DNA from: Sphingobium sufflavum | GTDB lineage: Bacteria > Pseudomonadota > Alphaproteobacteria > Sphingomonadales > Sphingomonadaceae | Direction of reading: 5' to 3' | NCBI RefSeq assembly: GCF_021403115.1 | Contig: NZ_JAJSSH010000001.1 | Location: 434,001-498,000, forward strand | Length of the DNA: 64,000 nucleotides | Shown here: positions 15,551 to 24,422 of the stretch, in pieces | Layout: each line of letters starts with the position of its first letter | How positions within the stretch are numbered: position 1 is the stretch's first letter | Program-made: the position numbers and the translations under genes | Notes under the pieces: model-generated | The model's input: the letters and a program-made list of their open reading frames with translations, nothing else | The model's database searches: none | Told to the model about the DNA's origin: nothing

Positions 15551-16639
15551 TCAGGCGCCCACCAGTTCCGGGTTACGCAGCAGCGGCAGCAACTGGTCGC
15601 CCTGCCGGGCGATCTCGTCCAGATAGGGGGTGTCGGACAGCACGAACTGGGTGATGCCCAGATCGCGATATTTGCGGAGCGAGCGGGCGACATCCTCTGC
15701 CGAGCCGACCAGCCATGTCGTGCCCGCGCCGCCGCCGCCGAACTTTCCGGGCGCGGTGTAGAGATTGTCGTCCAGCACGTCGCCGCGCGTGTGCAGGTCG
15801 AGCAGGCGCTGCTGCCCCACGGCGGTGGCGCGGCGGTGCTGGTCGGGATCGCCGCCCCGGCTCTCCGCCATCTTCGCCACCTTGGCCTCCGCATCGGCCC
15901 AGGCCTGTTCCGTCGTGTCGCGGACCAGCGTGGTGATGCGCAGGCCGAATTGCAGCGGCGGCAGGTCGCGGTCGAGATCGCGGCTCAGCGCCTTCAGACG
16001 GGCGATGCGATCGGCCACGCCCTCCAGCGGTTCACCCCAGAAGAGCTGCACATCGGCCTCGGTCGCCGCCACTTGCTCCGCCGCTGGTGACGCCCCGCCG
16101 AAATAGAGCTTGGGATGCAGCCGGTCGCCGTGCGGGTGAAGGCGGGGGACGACGGTGGAATCGCTGACCTGGAAATGCGCGCCGTCGAAGGACACACTCT
16201 CCTCCGTCCACAGGCGGCGGGTGAGGCGCATGAACTCTTTCGTCCGGGCGTAGCGATGGGCCTGGTCGCCCTCGCTGTCGCCATAGGCGGCGAGATTGTC
16301 CTGCCCCGACACGATGTTGATCCGCACCCGGCCCCCGGTCAGATGGTCGAGCGTGGCGACGGAGGAGGCGAAATGGGCCGGGCGCCAATAGCCTGGCCGG
16401 ATCGCGATCAGCGGTTCGAAGGTGGTGGTCCGCGCCGCCAGCGCCGTGGCGACGGTCAGCGTGTCAGGACGACCCCAGCCCGTGCCGATCAGCGCCCCGG
16501 TCCAGCCATGCTGTTCCAGCGCGGTCGCGTGGCCGGTCAGCGTCGCCAGCGTGTTATGATCCGCCTCCTGCGTGTCGCCGCGATGGCCGGGCTGGATCTG
16601 GTTGGGGATGTACCACAGAAATTCGGATTCGGTGCTCAT
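15551..16639 (-). CDS. ssuD: Alkanesulfonate monooxygenase-like LLM flavin enzyme
   Basis: 362-residue luciferase-like monooxygenase of the FMNH2-dependent SsuD group, which cleaves R-CH2-SO3 to an aldehyde and sulfite. Family signatures seen: FLWYIPNQIQPGHRGD at the N-terminus, PLIAIRPGYWRPAHFA, the GGRVRINIVSGQDNLAAYGD block, RYARTKEFM, and the loop LYFGGASPAAEQVA. The length fits SsuD. The start at 16639 is chosen from homology of the N-terminus; the open frame extends upstream. It lies 33 bases before the sulfite dehydrogenase gene, coupling sulfite release and oxidation. Relatives acting on other sulfonates or sulfones cannot be excluded. Confidence 0.82.
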   Translation of the reverse strand: MSTESEFLWYIPNQIQPGHRGDTQEADHNTLATLTGHATALEQHGWTGALIGTGWGRPDTLTVATALAARTTTFEPLIAIRPGYWRPAHFASSVATLDHLTGGRVRINIVSGQDNLAAYGDSEGDQAHRYARTKEFMRLTRRLWTEESVSFDGAHFQVSDSTVVPRLHPHGDRLHPKLYFGGASPAAEQVAATEADVQLFWGEPLEGVADRIARLKALSRDLDRDLPPLQFGLRITTLVRDTTEQAWADAEAKVAKMAESRGGDPDQHRRATAVGQQRLLDLHTRGDVLDDNLYTAPGKFGGGGAGTTWLVGSAEDVARSLRKYRDLGITQFVLSDTPYLDEIARQGDQLLPLLRNPELVGA

Positions 16640-16713
16640 ATCGGGATGTCCCGTGAAGAGGGTGGAGGAAAGGACGGGGCGGGGAGGGGCGTGTCCGCTC
16701 CTCCCCGGTCGGG

Positions 16714-19050
16714 TCAGAAGGTCACGCGCAACGTGCCGCCCCAGGTGCGGGGCGCGCCAAGCTGTCCGGCATAGGCAAAGGCCGATGCGCCGACGATCTG
16801 GGTGGTGGAGAGATTCTGGAAATAGCGTTTGTCGAACATATTGTTCACCCAGGCGGACAGGTCGAACTTGCCATCCTGGAAGGTCGTGCCGACGCGCAGG
16901 TTGGCCAGCGCATAGCCCTTGATACGGGTATAGGGACCGGCATCCGCCGCGCCGAAGGTGCCGGAGCGGTAGCTGAACTGGCCGACGGTATAGACCGTCT
17001 TTCCACCGCCCAGGTCGATGCGATAGTCGGCGATGCCGTTGGCGATCCACTTGGGCGCCTGCCACAGCGGACGACCCGTGAGGTCGCAGGGACCGGTCAC
17101 GCCGACCGAGCAGGGGGCGTTGGGGTAGCTGGTGTAGATCGCGTCATTATAGGATGCGCTGCCGGAAAGGGTGAACTGCGGCGTCACATGCAGGGTGCCG
17201 TCCACCTCGAACCCGCGCGACCGGACGTTGCCGACATTGGCGAGATAGGACCGGTTGCCGTTGGTCGGCGTGATATTGGCCTGAAGGCCCGTCAGTTCGG
17301 TCCAGAAACCGGCGATGTTGAAGGTCAGCCGCTTGTCGAACAGCTCCGTCTTGATGCCCGCTTCCCAGTTGCGGACCTTTTCCGGCTGGAGGACCAGCGG
17401 CGTACCGGCGCTGACCGCGCTGTTGAGGTTGAGGCCCGACCCCTTGTAGCCGGTGGAGTATGAGCCATAGACCAGCACGTCCGGCGTGATCTTGTACGCG
17501 GCGCTCAGCAGGTAGGACACATTGTCGTTCTTGACCGTCACGTCATAGTCGAACGGGATGGAGGTCGCCGGGTTGGGCGTGCCGTTGATCGAGGTCAGCG
17601 ATTTGCCCCAGCGTTTATCCTTGGTGTAGCGGATGCCGCCGGTCAGGGTCAGGCCGGGCACGATCTCGTAATTCGCCTGTCCGAAGGCGGCGAAGCTGTC
17701 GACCGTGGTGTCCACATTGTCCAGATATTGCGATCCGGGCGCGATGGTGATGGCCGCCGCGTTGGGGTTCGCGCTGCGGGCGTAGTTGGTGTAGAAGGCG
17801 CTGGCGTCATAGCCGAACTGGTTGAGGATGAACCGGTCCCGCAGCCGGTTGTGGAACAGGAAGCCGCCGACCTGCCAGCTGAACGGACCCTTGCCGTTGG
17901 AGGCGAGGCGAAGTTCCTGCGAATATTGGTTCGTCTTGGTGGTGGCGACATTGACCTGGATGATGTCGAGCGGGGTGCCGTCGCTGTCCTGCAACGGGTC
18001 GAAATGCCAATATTTCCACGCCGAGATGGAGGTGAGGGTCGCAAAGCCGAAGTCCCAGTCAGCCTGAAGCGACAGGCCCTTCTGGTCGGTGATCATGTTC
18101 TGCGTGGCGTTGTTGCTGGTGTCGCTGCGATTGCCGGTGGGCACATAGCCGAGACCGGCCAGCGTCGCGAGGGTGCGGCCGGTGGTCGCGCTGAGGCTGG
18201 CGGGCAGCACCAGCTTGGTCGCGCTGACGCAGCAGGTGTCGTCTTCCTGACTGTAATCGCCGATCAGGCGGATGCTGAGGTTCGGCGTGGGCTTGAACAG
18301 CAATTGCGCGCGAAAGCCGGAGCGGCCGATGCTGTTGCCGGCAATGCCCGTCTTGATATTGGGCAGTACGCCGTTGCGGTGGGTGTTGAAGCCGGTGACG
18401 CGGAAGGCCAGCACATCGTCGAGGATCGGGCCGGTCAGGCTGATCCGTTCCTGATGATAGCCATAATTGCCCAGTTGCAGTTCGGCCGATCCGCCAAAGG
18501 TGAATTCCGGCTTGCGTGTGGTGATGTTGAGCACGCCCGCCGAATTGTTGCGACCGAACAATGTGCCCTGCGGCCCGCGCAGCACCTCCAGCTGCTCGAC
18601 GTCGATCAGGTCGGCCAGCGCCATGCCGGGGCGGCCCAGATAGACATTGTCGATATAGACGCCGACCGAGGTGTCGAGGCCGTCCGACGCCGACGAAATG
18701 CCGATGCCGCGCACGCTGACGGAGGAGTTGCGCGGGTTGCTGTTATAGGCGGAGAAGCTGGGCGTGCGGACCTGGATGTCGGACAGGGTGAAGCCGCCCG
18801 TCCGTTCCAGCGACGCGCCGCCGATGACGGACAGGGCGATGGGGACGTCCTGCGCATTCTCCTCCTGCCGGCGCGCGGTCACGGTGATCTCACCGCCCGC
18901 CGCGTCGGCCTCGGCGCCATCGTCTGCCGGGGCCGTGCGCTGGGCGGCATAGGCCGCATCGTCGGCGGCCCATGCCGTGCCCGACGACAGGGCGACCGCA
19001 GGCACGGCCACCGACGCCAGTAACAGAGCGGCACGATAGGAATATTGCAT
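16714..19050 (-). CDS. TonB-dependent receptor of the organosulfur locus
   Basis: 778-residue outer-membrane receptor. A signal peptide (residues 1 to about 29, ending SSGTAWA) is followed by a TonB-box-like GEITVTARRQEENAQDVPIALSV region split across the plug, VEQLEVLRGPQGTLFGRNNS in the plug, and a long barrel ending TWGGTLRVTF. Such receptors take up scarce substrates by proton-motive force through TonB. Divergent sulfonate genes and the downstream ssuD and sulfite dehydrogenase genes suggest an organosulfur substrate rather than iron. The ATG at 19050 gives a normal signal peptide; the frame extends 37 codons further upstream without one. Confidence 0.88.
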   Translation of the reverse strand: MQYSYRAALLLASVAVPAVALSSGTAWAADDAAYAAQRTAPADDGAEADAAGGEITVTARRQEENAQDVPIALSVIGGASLERTGGFTLSDIQVRTPSFSAYNSNPRNSSVSVRGIGISSASDGLDTSVGVYIDNVYLGRPGMALADLIDVEQLEVLRGPQGTLFGRNNSAGVLNITTRKPEFTFGGSAELQLGNYGYHQERISLTGPILDDVLAFRVTGFNTHRNGVLPNIKTGIAGNSIGRSGFRAQLLFKPTPNLSIRLIGDYSQEDDTCCVSATKLVLPASLSATTGRTLATLAGLGYVPTGNRSDTSNNATQNMITDQKGLSLQADWDFGFATLTSISAWKYWHFDPLQDSDGTPLDIIQVNVATTKTNQYSQELRLASNGKGPFSWQVGGFLFHNRLRDRFILNQFGYDASAFYTNYARSANPNAAAITIAPGSQYLDNVDTTVDSFAAFGQANYEIVPGLTLTGGIRYTKDKRWGKSLTSINGTPNPATSIPFDYDVTVKNDNVSYLLSAAYKITPDVLVYGSYSTGYKGSGLNLNSAVSAGTPLVLQPEKVRNWEAGIKTELFDKRLTFNIAGFWTELTGLQANITPTNGNRSYLANVGNVRSRGFEVDGTLHVTPQFTLSGSASYNDAIYTSYPNAPCSVGVTGPCDLTGRPLWQAPKWIANGIADYRIDLGGGKTVYTVGQFSYRSGTFGAADAGPYTRIKGYALANLRVGTTFQDGKFDLSAWVNNMFDKRYFQNLSTTQIVGASAFAYAGQLGAPRTWGGTLRVTF

Positions 19051-19442
19051 CAACTCGACCCCTTGGATTTTATCGGAATGCGATGAAGCGGGCCGGACGG
19101 AATCGGCCGGGCCGTCCCATCCTCGATCGGCTTCATGACATCCAAATTTCCAATAAATCATATCAGGTCAATAGGATTTAATGTGCGGGAGGGTTCATGA
19201 CGACTTTCCGGTCCCTGCGTCATGGAGAGATGTTGCGGACGGAATCCATAAAAATACATATTTATCATATGGTTGATTGAATTTCCGGCGCGTCCGACAT
19301 CCGATTGCAGACATTATCTACTTATATAATAGGAATTATAGCTGTATCCCAAGTTTTTCTACGTTTACCGTCGGGCCGGGCGGGCGCAGCCTCAAGGGCA
19401 GGCGCTCGGTCGAGGGCCGTATATTTTCGGGAGTTTCGTGTG
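19051..19442. promoter_or_regulatory. Divergent control region of the organosulfur locus
   Basis: 392 AT-richer bases between the receptor (minus) and the aldo/keto reductase (plus). A good -10 match, TATAAT, lies at 19325-19330 on the plus strand, about 110 bases before the reductase start, but the best -35 candidates (TTGCAG, 19305-19310) are spaced only 14 bases away. On the minus strand TTGACC lies at 19166-19171. No regulator gene is adjacent, so a CysB- or Cbl-like protein encoded elsewhere is the probable controller (inference). Confidence 0.4.
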
Positions 19443-20393
19443 ATGCCGCGTCTGGGACAGTTGACCGTGAGCCGCCAGGGATATGGCGCGATGGGTCTTT
19501 CGCACAGCTATGGCCGGGCGGACGACGCGCAGTCGGTGAAGACCCTGCACCGCGCCATCGAACTGGGCGTGACCTTCTTCGACACCGCCACCGGCTATGG
19601 CAAGGGTCATAATGAGCAGTTGCTGGGTCAGGCGCTGGCCGGCAAGCGGGACCAGGTCGTCATCGCCAGCAAGTTCGTCCACCGGCCCAATGGCGCCGAC
19701 GGTCCGGTCGTCTCCCCGCGCGAAGCGGTGGAGGCCAGCCTCGCCCGGCTGAACGTCGAGCGGATCGACCTCTATTATCTCCACCGCATCGACAAGCAGA
19801 TCGGCATTGAGGAATCGGTGGGTGAACTGGGCCGTCTGGTCGCGGAAGGCAAGATCGGCGCCGTCGGCGTGTCGGAAGCCAGCGCGGACGAACTGCGCCG
19901 GGGCCATGCCGTCCATCCGCTGACCGCCCTGCAAAGCGAATATTCGCTGTGGACCCGCGACGTGGAGGTGGAGATCCTGCCGACCGCCCGCGAACTGGGC
20001 ATCGGCTTCGTCGCCTACAGCCCGCTGGGCCGGGGTTTCCTCGCCGGCGCGGAAGTGACCGAGGCGGACGATTATCGCAACCAGCATCCCCGCTTCGAGC
20101 CGGAGGCCATCGCCGCCAACGCCCGTCGCCGTGAGGTGATCGAGCGTGTGGCGGAGCGTCTGGGCGTGACGAAGGCGCAGGTCGCGCTGGCGTGGGTCTT
20201 GTCCCGTGACGTGGTGCCCATCCCCGGCACGCGCCATATCGCCCATCTGGAATCCAACTGGGCGGCCAACGACATCGTGCTCGACACCGCGACGCTGGAG
20301 GAACTGGAAACCGCCTATGTGCGCGGTTCCACCGTCGGCACCCGCTACCCTGCCGACCGGCTGGCGCAGGTTCCGCCGGAGCCGGTCGCCTGA
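19443..20393 (+). CDS. Aldo/keto reductase
   Basis: 316-residue NADPH-dependent (beta/alpha)8-barrel reductase. The catalytic tetrad is visible: Asp47 and Tyr52 in FFDTATGYGKG, Lys77 in VIASKFV and His114 in YYLHRID. The cofactor phosphate site is near VPIPGTR. It is closest in style to the AKR13/YajO-like group (GAMGLSHSYGR). I chose ATG 19443, since the 46 upstream codons are hydrophobic and unlike the family. As first gene of the sulfonate operon it may reduce aldehydes released by desulfonation (inference from context). Confidence 0.85.
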   Translation: MPRLGQLTVSRQGYGAMGLSHSYGRADDAQSVKTLHRAIELGVTFFDTATGYGKGHNEQLLGQALAGKRDQVVIASKFVHRPNGADGPVVSPREAVEASLARLNVERIDLYYLHRIDKQIGIEESVGELGRLVAEGKIGAVGVSEASADELRRGHAVHPLTALQSEYSLWTRDVEVEILPTARELGIGFVAYSPLGRGFLAGAEVTEADDYRNQHPRFEPEAIAANARRREVIERVAERLGVTKAQVALAWVLSRDVVPIPGTRHIAHLESNWAANDIVLDTATLEELETAYVRGSTVGTRYPADRLAQVPPEPVA

Positions 20394-20432
20394 CCGCCTG
20401 ATCCAGCCCTCCACCGAAACGGGACGACCCGC

Positions 20433-21410
20433 ATGAGCCTTTCCAGCACCCTGATCGCGGACGGTCCGCGCGATCGCTTCACCTACGATCATCTGGCCGT
20501 CACGCCGCTGACGCCCACGATCGGGGCGGAGATCGACGGTATCGACCTCAGCCAACCGATCACCCCCGCGCAGGCGGCGGACATCCAGCGGGCGCTGCAT
20601 GACTGGCGGGTCGTCTTCTTTCGCGACCAGCGCATCGACAATGACCAGCTCAAGGCCTTTGGCCGCGCGTTCGGCCCGCTGACCCCCGCCCATCCCATCG
20701 CGGAGGGACTGGAGGATCACCCGGAAATCTGGGAACGGTCGGTCGAGGAATATCGCACCCGGCGCGAGCGGGCGGAGAGCGCGCCGCCGGGCCGCCAGCC
20801 GCCTCGCGATTACAAGGGATGGCATATCGACATCACCTTTGTCGCCAACCCCAACCGCTATTCCATCCTGTATGGCGTGCAGATACCGCCCTATGGCGGC
20901 GACACGCTGTTCGCCAATCTGGTCGAGGCCTATCGCGGCCTGTCGCCCGCGATCCAGCGACTGGTCGACGGGTTGCAGGCGGTGCATCGCACCAGCAGCT
21001 ATGACCTGAACGGCGGCAAGGTTCGCCGCGACGGGCGCTCCACCGGGCCGTTCGTCGCGATCCATCCGCTGGTGCGCGTCCACCCGGAGACGGGCGAGAA
21101 GCTGCTGTTCCTCAACCCCGGCACGGTCAGCCATATCGTGGGGCTGAAGGAGCCGGAAAGCCAGGCGCTGCTCGACCTGCTCTTCTACGAAGTCACGCGG
21201 CCCGAATATCAGGTGCGCTTCCACTGGCGGCAACATTCGCTGGTGGTGTGGGACAACCAGTCGGTCGCCCACGCCGGACCCATCGACTATGCCCAGTTCG
21301 ACCTGCCGCGCGCGGTGCGCCGCATCACCGTGGCGGGCGACCTGACGGAGGGGCCGGACGGGTTCCGCAGCCGCGCCATCGAAGGCGAACTTTTCAACGT
21401 GCTGGGCTGA
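20433..21410 (+). CDS. TauD/TfdA-family 2-oxoglutarate dioxygenase
   Basis: 325-residue Fe(II)/2-oxoglutarate dioxygenase. Iron ligands are His131 and Asp133 in GWHIDITF and His280 in SVAHAGP; the 2-oxoglutarate-binding arginine is in DLPRAVRRITVAG. The fold markers GAEIDGIDLS and VVFFRDQ are at the N-terminus. TauD and related alkylsulfatases or sulfonate dioxygenases hydroxylate the carbon next to sulfur so that sulfite or sulfate is lost. With ssu transporter genes directly downstream (3-base gap), a sulfonate or sulfate-ester substrate is likely. Confidence 0.88.
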   Translation: MSLSSTLIADGPRDRFTYDHLAVTPLTPTIGAEIDGIDLSQPITPAQAADIQRALHDWRVVFFRDQRIDNDQLKAFGRAFGPLTPAHPIAEGLEDHPEIWERSVEEYRTRRERAESAPPGRQPPRDYKGWHIDITFVANPNRYSILYGVQIPPYGGDTLFANLVEAYRGLSPAIQRLVDGLQAVHRTSSYDLNGGKVRRDGRSTGPFVAIHPLVRVHPETGEKLLFLNPGTVSHIVGLKEPESQALLDLLFYEVTRPEYQVRFHWRQHSLVVWDNQSVAHAGPIDYAQFDLPRAVRRITVAGDLTEGPDGFRSRAIEGELFNVLG

Positions 21411-21413
21411 TCC

Positions 21414-22532
21414 ATGGCCATATCGCGCAAGGGCCGCCGGACGCCGTGGGGCCTGTATGGGCTGGCGGGGTTCGTGGCGATCAGTATCGCCCTCCTGTTC
21501 CTCTTCGCGCCCAATCGGGGCGTGGAGGCTTCCGGTGCCGGTGCCAATGGTGGCGAAAACGGCGGGCTGGCGCTGACCGCGCCGCTGCCCACCAAGGTCG
21601 GCAAGGACACCGTTCTGGTCGTCGGCGATCCTGTTACCCGCTGGGTGTTCGAGCAGAATGGCTGGGACAAGGAACTGCCCTTCACCATCCGCTGGGCGGA
21701 GATCACCGGCGGGCCGGACGTGACCGAGGCCTTTTATGCGCGCGCTCTGGACGTGGGCGTGGGGGCGAATGTGCCGCCCATCCATGCGACCTGGATCGGC
21801 CTGCCCGTCCGCATCATCGCCATCCGCCAGCGGCGCGACCCGCTCCACCATCCCGCCTATGTGCTGGGCATCGCGCCGAAGGCCGGGATCAACCGCATCG
21901 AGGATCTGCGCGGCAAGCGCATCGCCTTCAGCCCCAGCCAGGTGCAGAGCCAGGTGGTGGTGCAGACGCTCAAGGCGCTGGGCCTGACGCACAAGGATGT
22001 AAAGCTGGTCGAGCTGCCCTCCAACATCGGCGGCGATGTCTATACCAGTTCGCTGGCGAGTAACGAGGTGGATGTCGCCCCCATCGGCGGCGGGATCGTG
22101 GCCGAACGCTATGTCCGCAAGTTCGGCCGCGACGGCGCGAAGACATTGCCCCACCCGCCGTTCCGCGACGACCTCGCCCTGTCCTATGTCCCGGTCAGCA
22201 CGCTGGAAAACCCCGGCAAGGCGGCCGCGCTCGCCATCTATATCCGCTATTGGGTCAAGGCCCAGCAATGGCAGCAGACGCACAAGGCGGAGCTGGCGCG
22301 CGGCTATTATGAACAGCATCAGGGCCTGCCCGCGGCCGATGCCCGGCTGATCGTCGATGCGGCGGGCGACATAGACTTGCCGTCCGACTGGCGCGAGGCC
22401 CGCGCTTATCAGCAGCAGTCGATCGACCTCCTCTCCGCCGAGACCGGGCGGCCCCGTTTCGATGCCGCCACCCTGTTCGATCCCCGTTTCGAACCGCTGG
22501 CGACCGTCCCCGCGACGGTCGCGGCACGATGA
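21414..22532 (+). CDS. ssuA: Sulfonate ABC transporter substrate-binding protein
   Basis: 372-residue periplasmic binding protein of the SsuA/NMT1 type. A single N-terminal hydrophobic segment (WGLYGLAGFVAISIALLFLF) acts as an uncleaved anchor or signal and is followed by a flexible Gly/Asn/Ala linker. The ligand-binding lobes include LDVGVGANVPPIHA, the RIEDLRGKRIAFSPSQVQSQ hinge stretch and ASNEVDVAPIGGG. It delivers sulfonates to the permease encoded next. The anchor and linker are longer than in E. coli SsuA. Confidence 0.82.
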   Translation: MAISRKGRRTPWGLYGLAGFVAISIALLFLFAPNRGVEASGAGANGGENGGLALTAPLPTKVGKDTVLVVGDPVTRWVFEQNGWDKELPFTIRWAEITGGPDVTEAFYARALDVGVGANVPPIHATWIGLPVRIIAIRQRRDPLHHPAYVLGIAPKAGINRIEDLRGKRIAFSPSQVQSQVVVQTLKALGLTHKDVKLVELPSNIGGDVYTSSLASNEVDVAPIGGGIVAERYVRKFGRDGAKTLPHPPFRDDLALSYVPVSTLENPGKAAALAIYIRYWVKAQQWQQTHKAELARGYYEQHQGLPAADARLIVDAAGDIDLPSDWREARAYQQQSIDLLSAETGRPRFDAATLFDPRFEPLATVPATVAAR

Positions 22533-22545
22533 AGGACATGCCATC

Positions 22546-23439
22546 GTGAATAGCCTGACCGCAATTGACGCCAACGCCGGCAGCGCGCTCACCGCGCCGC
22601 CGCCCGCCGTGACGGCGCGCCCTGAAACGCCGCGCCGGGCGATCCCGTCGTCCGCCGGGTCGGGGCGTCGCCTCGGCCTGGAGAAGGCGTCGCGCTTTGG
22701 ATGGGCGCTGGGTCCGTTCCTGCTCGTCCTCTACTGGTCGGTGCTGTCCTACACCGGCTTCCTCGACCCGCGGACCCTGCCCGCGCCGTGGGTGGCGGTG
22801 GACACCGCCGTCGACCTGGTGCGCACCGGACGGTTGCAGGATAATCTCGCCATCTCCGCCTGGCGCGCCTTTCAGGGCCTGTTGCTGGGCAGCGGGGTCG
22901 GGCTGGTGCTGGCGCTGCTGTCGGGCCTCAGCCTGCTCGGCGGCTATGTGATCGACGGGGTGGTGCAGTTGAAGCGCGGCGTGCCCGTGCTGGCGCTGAT
23001 CCCCTTCATGATCCTGTGGTTCGGTATCGGGGAGGTGATGAAGGTCAGTGTGATCGCCGTCACCGTCTTCGTCCCCATCTATGTCCACACCCACAACGCC
23101 CTGCGCGCCATCGACATCAAGCAGGTGGAACTGGCGGAGACGCTGGGCCTGACCCATCTGGAGTTCATCCGCCATGTGGTGCTGCCCGGCGCGCTGCCCG
23201 GCCTGCTGCTGGGCCTGCGCTTCGGCGTCACCGCCTCCTGGCTGGCGCTGGTGGTGGTGGAGCAACTCAACGCCTCCAGCGGCATCGGCTATATGGTCAC
23301 GCTGGCCCGCAACTATGCGCAGACCGACGTGATGCTGGTCGGGTTGATCGTCTATGCGCTGCTGGGCCTGGGTTCGGATGCGCTGGTGCGGCTGGTGCAG
23401 GGGCGCGCGCTCCGCTGGCGCAGGACGCTGGCGGCATGA
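22546..23439 (+). CDS. ssuC: Sulfonate ABC transporter permease
   Basis: 297-residue inner-membrane permease with about six membrane helices after a polar N-terminal tail of about 45 residues. The EAA loop that contacts the ATPase is clear: ELAETLGLTHLEFIRHVVLPGALPGLLLGLR. The start is GTG 22546, with GAAGGA 10 bases upstream; the longer frame overlaps ssuA and reads as nonsense. The stop overlaps the ATPase ATG (ATGA). It forms the membrane channel for SsuA-delivered substrate. Confidence 0.85.
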   Translation: MNSLTAIDANAGSALTAPPPAVTARPETPRRAIPSSAGSGRRLGLEKASRFGWALGPFLLVLYWSVLSYTGFLDPRTLPAPWVAVDTAVDLVRTGRLQDNLAISAWRAFQGLLLGSGVGLVLALLSGLSLLGGYVIDGVVQLKRGVPVLALIPFMILWFGIGEVMKVSVIAVTVFVPIYVHTHNALRAIDIKQVELAETLGLTHLEFIRHVVLPGALPGLLLGLRFGVTASWLALVVVEQLNASSGIGYMVTLARNYAQTDVMLVGLIVYALLGLGSDALVRLVQGRALRWRRTLAA

Positions 23440-24179
23440 GCGCGGTCGTCTCCATCCGCGGTCTCACCCGCCGCTTCACGCTCAAGGGCATCCTCAACGG
23501 CATCGACCTCGACATACAGGAGGGCGAGTTCGTCGCGCTGCTGGGGCGCAGCGGGTCGGGCAAGAGCACGTTGTTGCGCGCCCTCGCGGACCTAGACCAT
23601 GAGGCGGAGGGCGAGGGCGAGTATAGCGTGCCTGATCGCATTTCGGTTGTGTTTCAGGATGCGCGGCTGCTGCCGTGGAAGCCGGTGCTGGACAATGTCG
23701 TACTGGGCCTGCGCGGTCCCGATGCGCGCGAACGGGGTCGCCGGGCGCTGGCCGAGGTGGAACTGGCGGGGCGCGAGGAGGCGTGGCCGCACGAACTGTC
23801 CGGCGGCGAACAGCAGCGGGTGGCGCTCGCCCGGTCGCTGGTCCGCGAACCGCAATTGTTGCTGGCGGACGAGCCGTTCGGCGCGCTGGACGCGCTGACC
23901 CGCATCCGTATGCATGCGCTGCTCCGCCGCCTGCGCGTGTCGCATGACCCCGCCGTGCTGCTGGTGACGCATGACGTGGCGGAGGCGATCGAGCTGGCCG
24001 ACCGGATCGTCATCCTGGAGGATGGCCGCATCCACCGCGACATCACCGTCAACCTGCCCGCCGAGGGCGAGGCGCGGCGCGAGCGGTTCGCGGAACTGGA
24101 GGAGGAACTGCTCGCCCTGTTCGGGGTCAGGAGCGACACCGGCGTCGGCCATGGCGAACGGGAACGGGCGCAGGGGTAA
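23436..24179 (+). CDS. ssuB: Sulfonate ABC transporter ATP-binding protein
   Basis: 247-residue ATPase. Walker A GRSGSGKST is at 37-45, the Q-loop is VVFQDARLLPW, the signature LSGGEQQ is at 121-127, Walker B LLLADEP is at 141-147 and the switch His179 is in LVTHD. The C-terminal RDITVNLP strand is typical of nitrate/sulfonate/taurine importers. It completes the SsuACB importer. A 243-base stretch without features follows. Confidence 0.92.
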   Translation: MSAVVSIRGLTRRFTLKGILNGIDLDIQEGEFVALLGRSGSGKSTLLRALADLDHEAEGEGEYSVPDRISVVFQDARLLPWKPVLDNVVLGLRGPDARERGRRALAEVELAGREEAWPHELSGGEQQRVALARSLVREPQLLLADEPFGALDALTRIRMHALLRRLRVSHDPAVLLVTHDVAEAIELADRIVILEDGRIHRDITVNLPAEGEARRERFAELEEELLALFGVRSDTGVGHGERERAQG

Positions 24180-24422
24180 GGGCAGGCGCTGACGGGACGA
24201 TGCAGGCGGGTCTGACCAGTGCTGGCGGGGTGGCCGCGTCGCCCGCAGTTGCACTGGCCCCTGTCGGTTCCCTCTATCGCCGCGCGGTCGGTGCCCCGCT
24301 CTTGCCACACCCCGCCCTGTTGTAACCCCGGTGGACCAGCCCCACCTGAACGGCTGCACGGGAATGGAGGATGTGCGCCACATGCCCGTTGCTTTCGATA
24401 GCCCCGCCAGGACATCATCCGC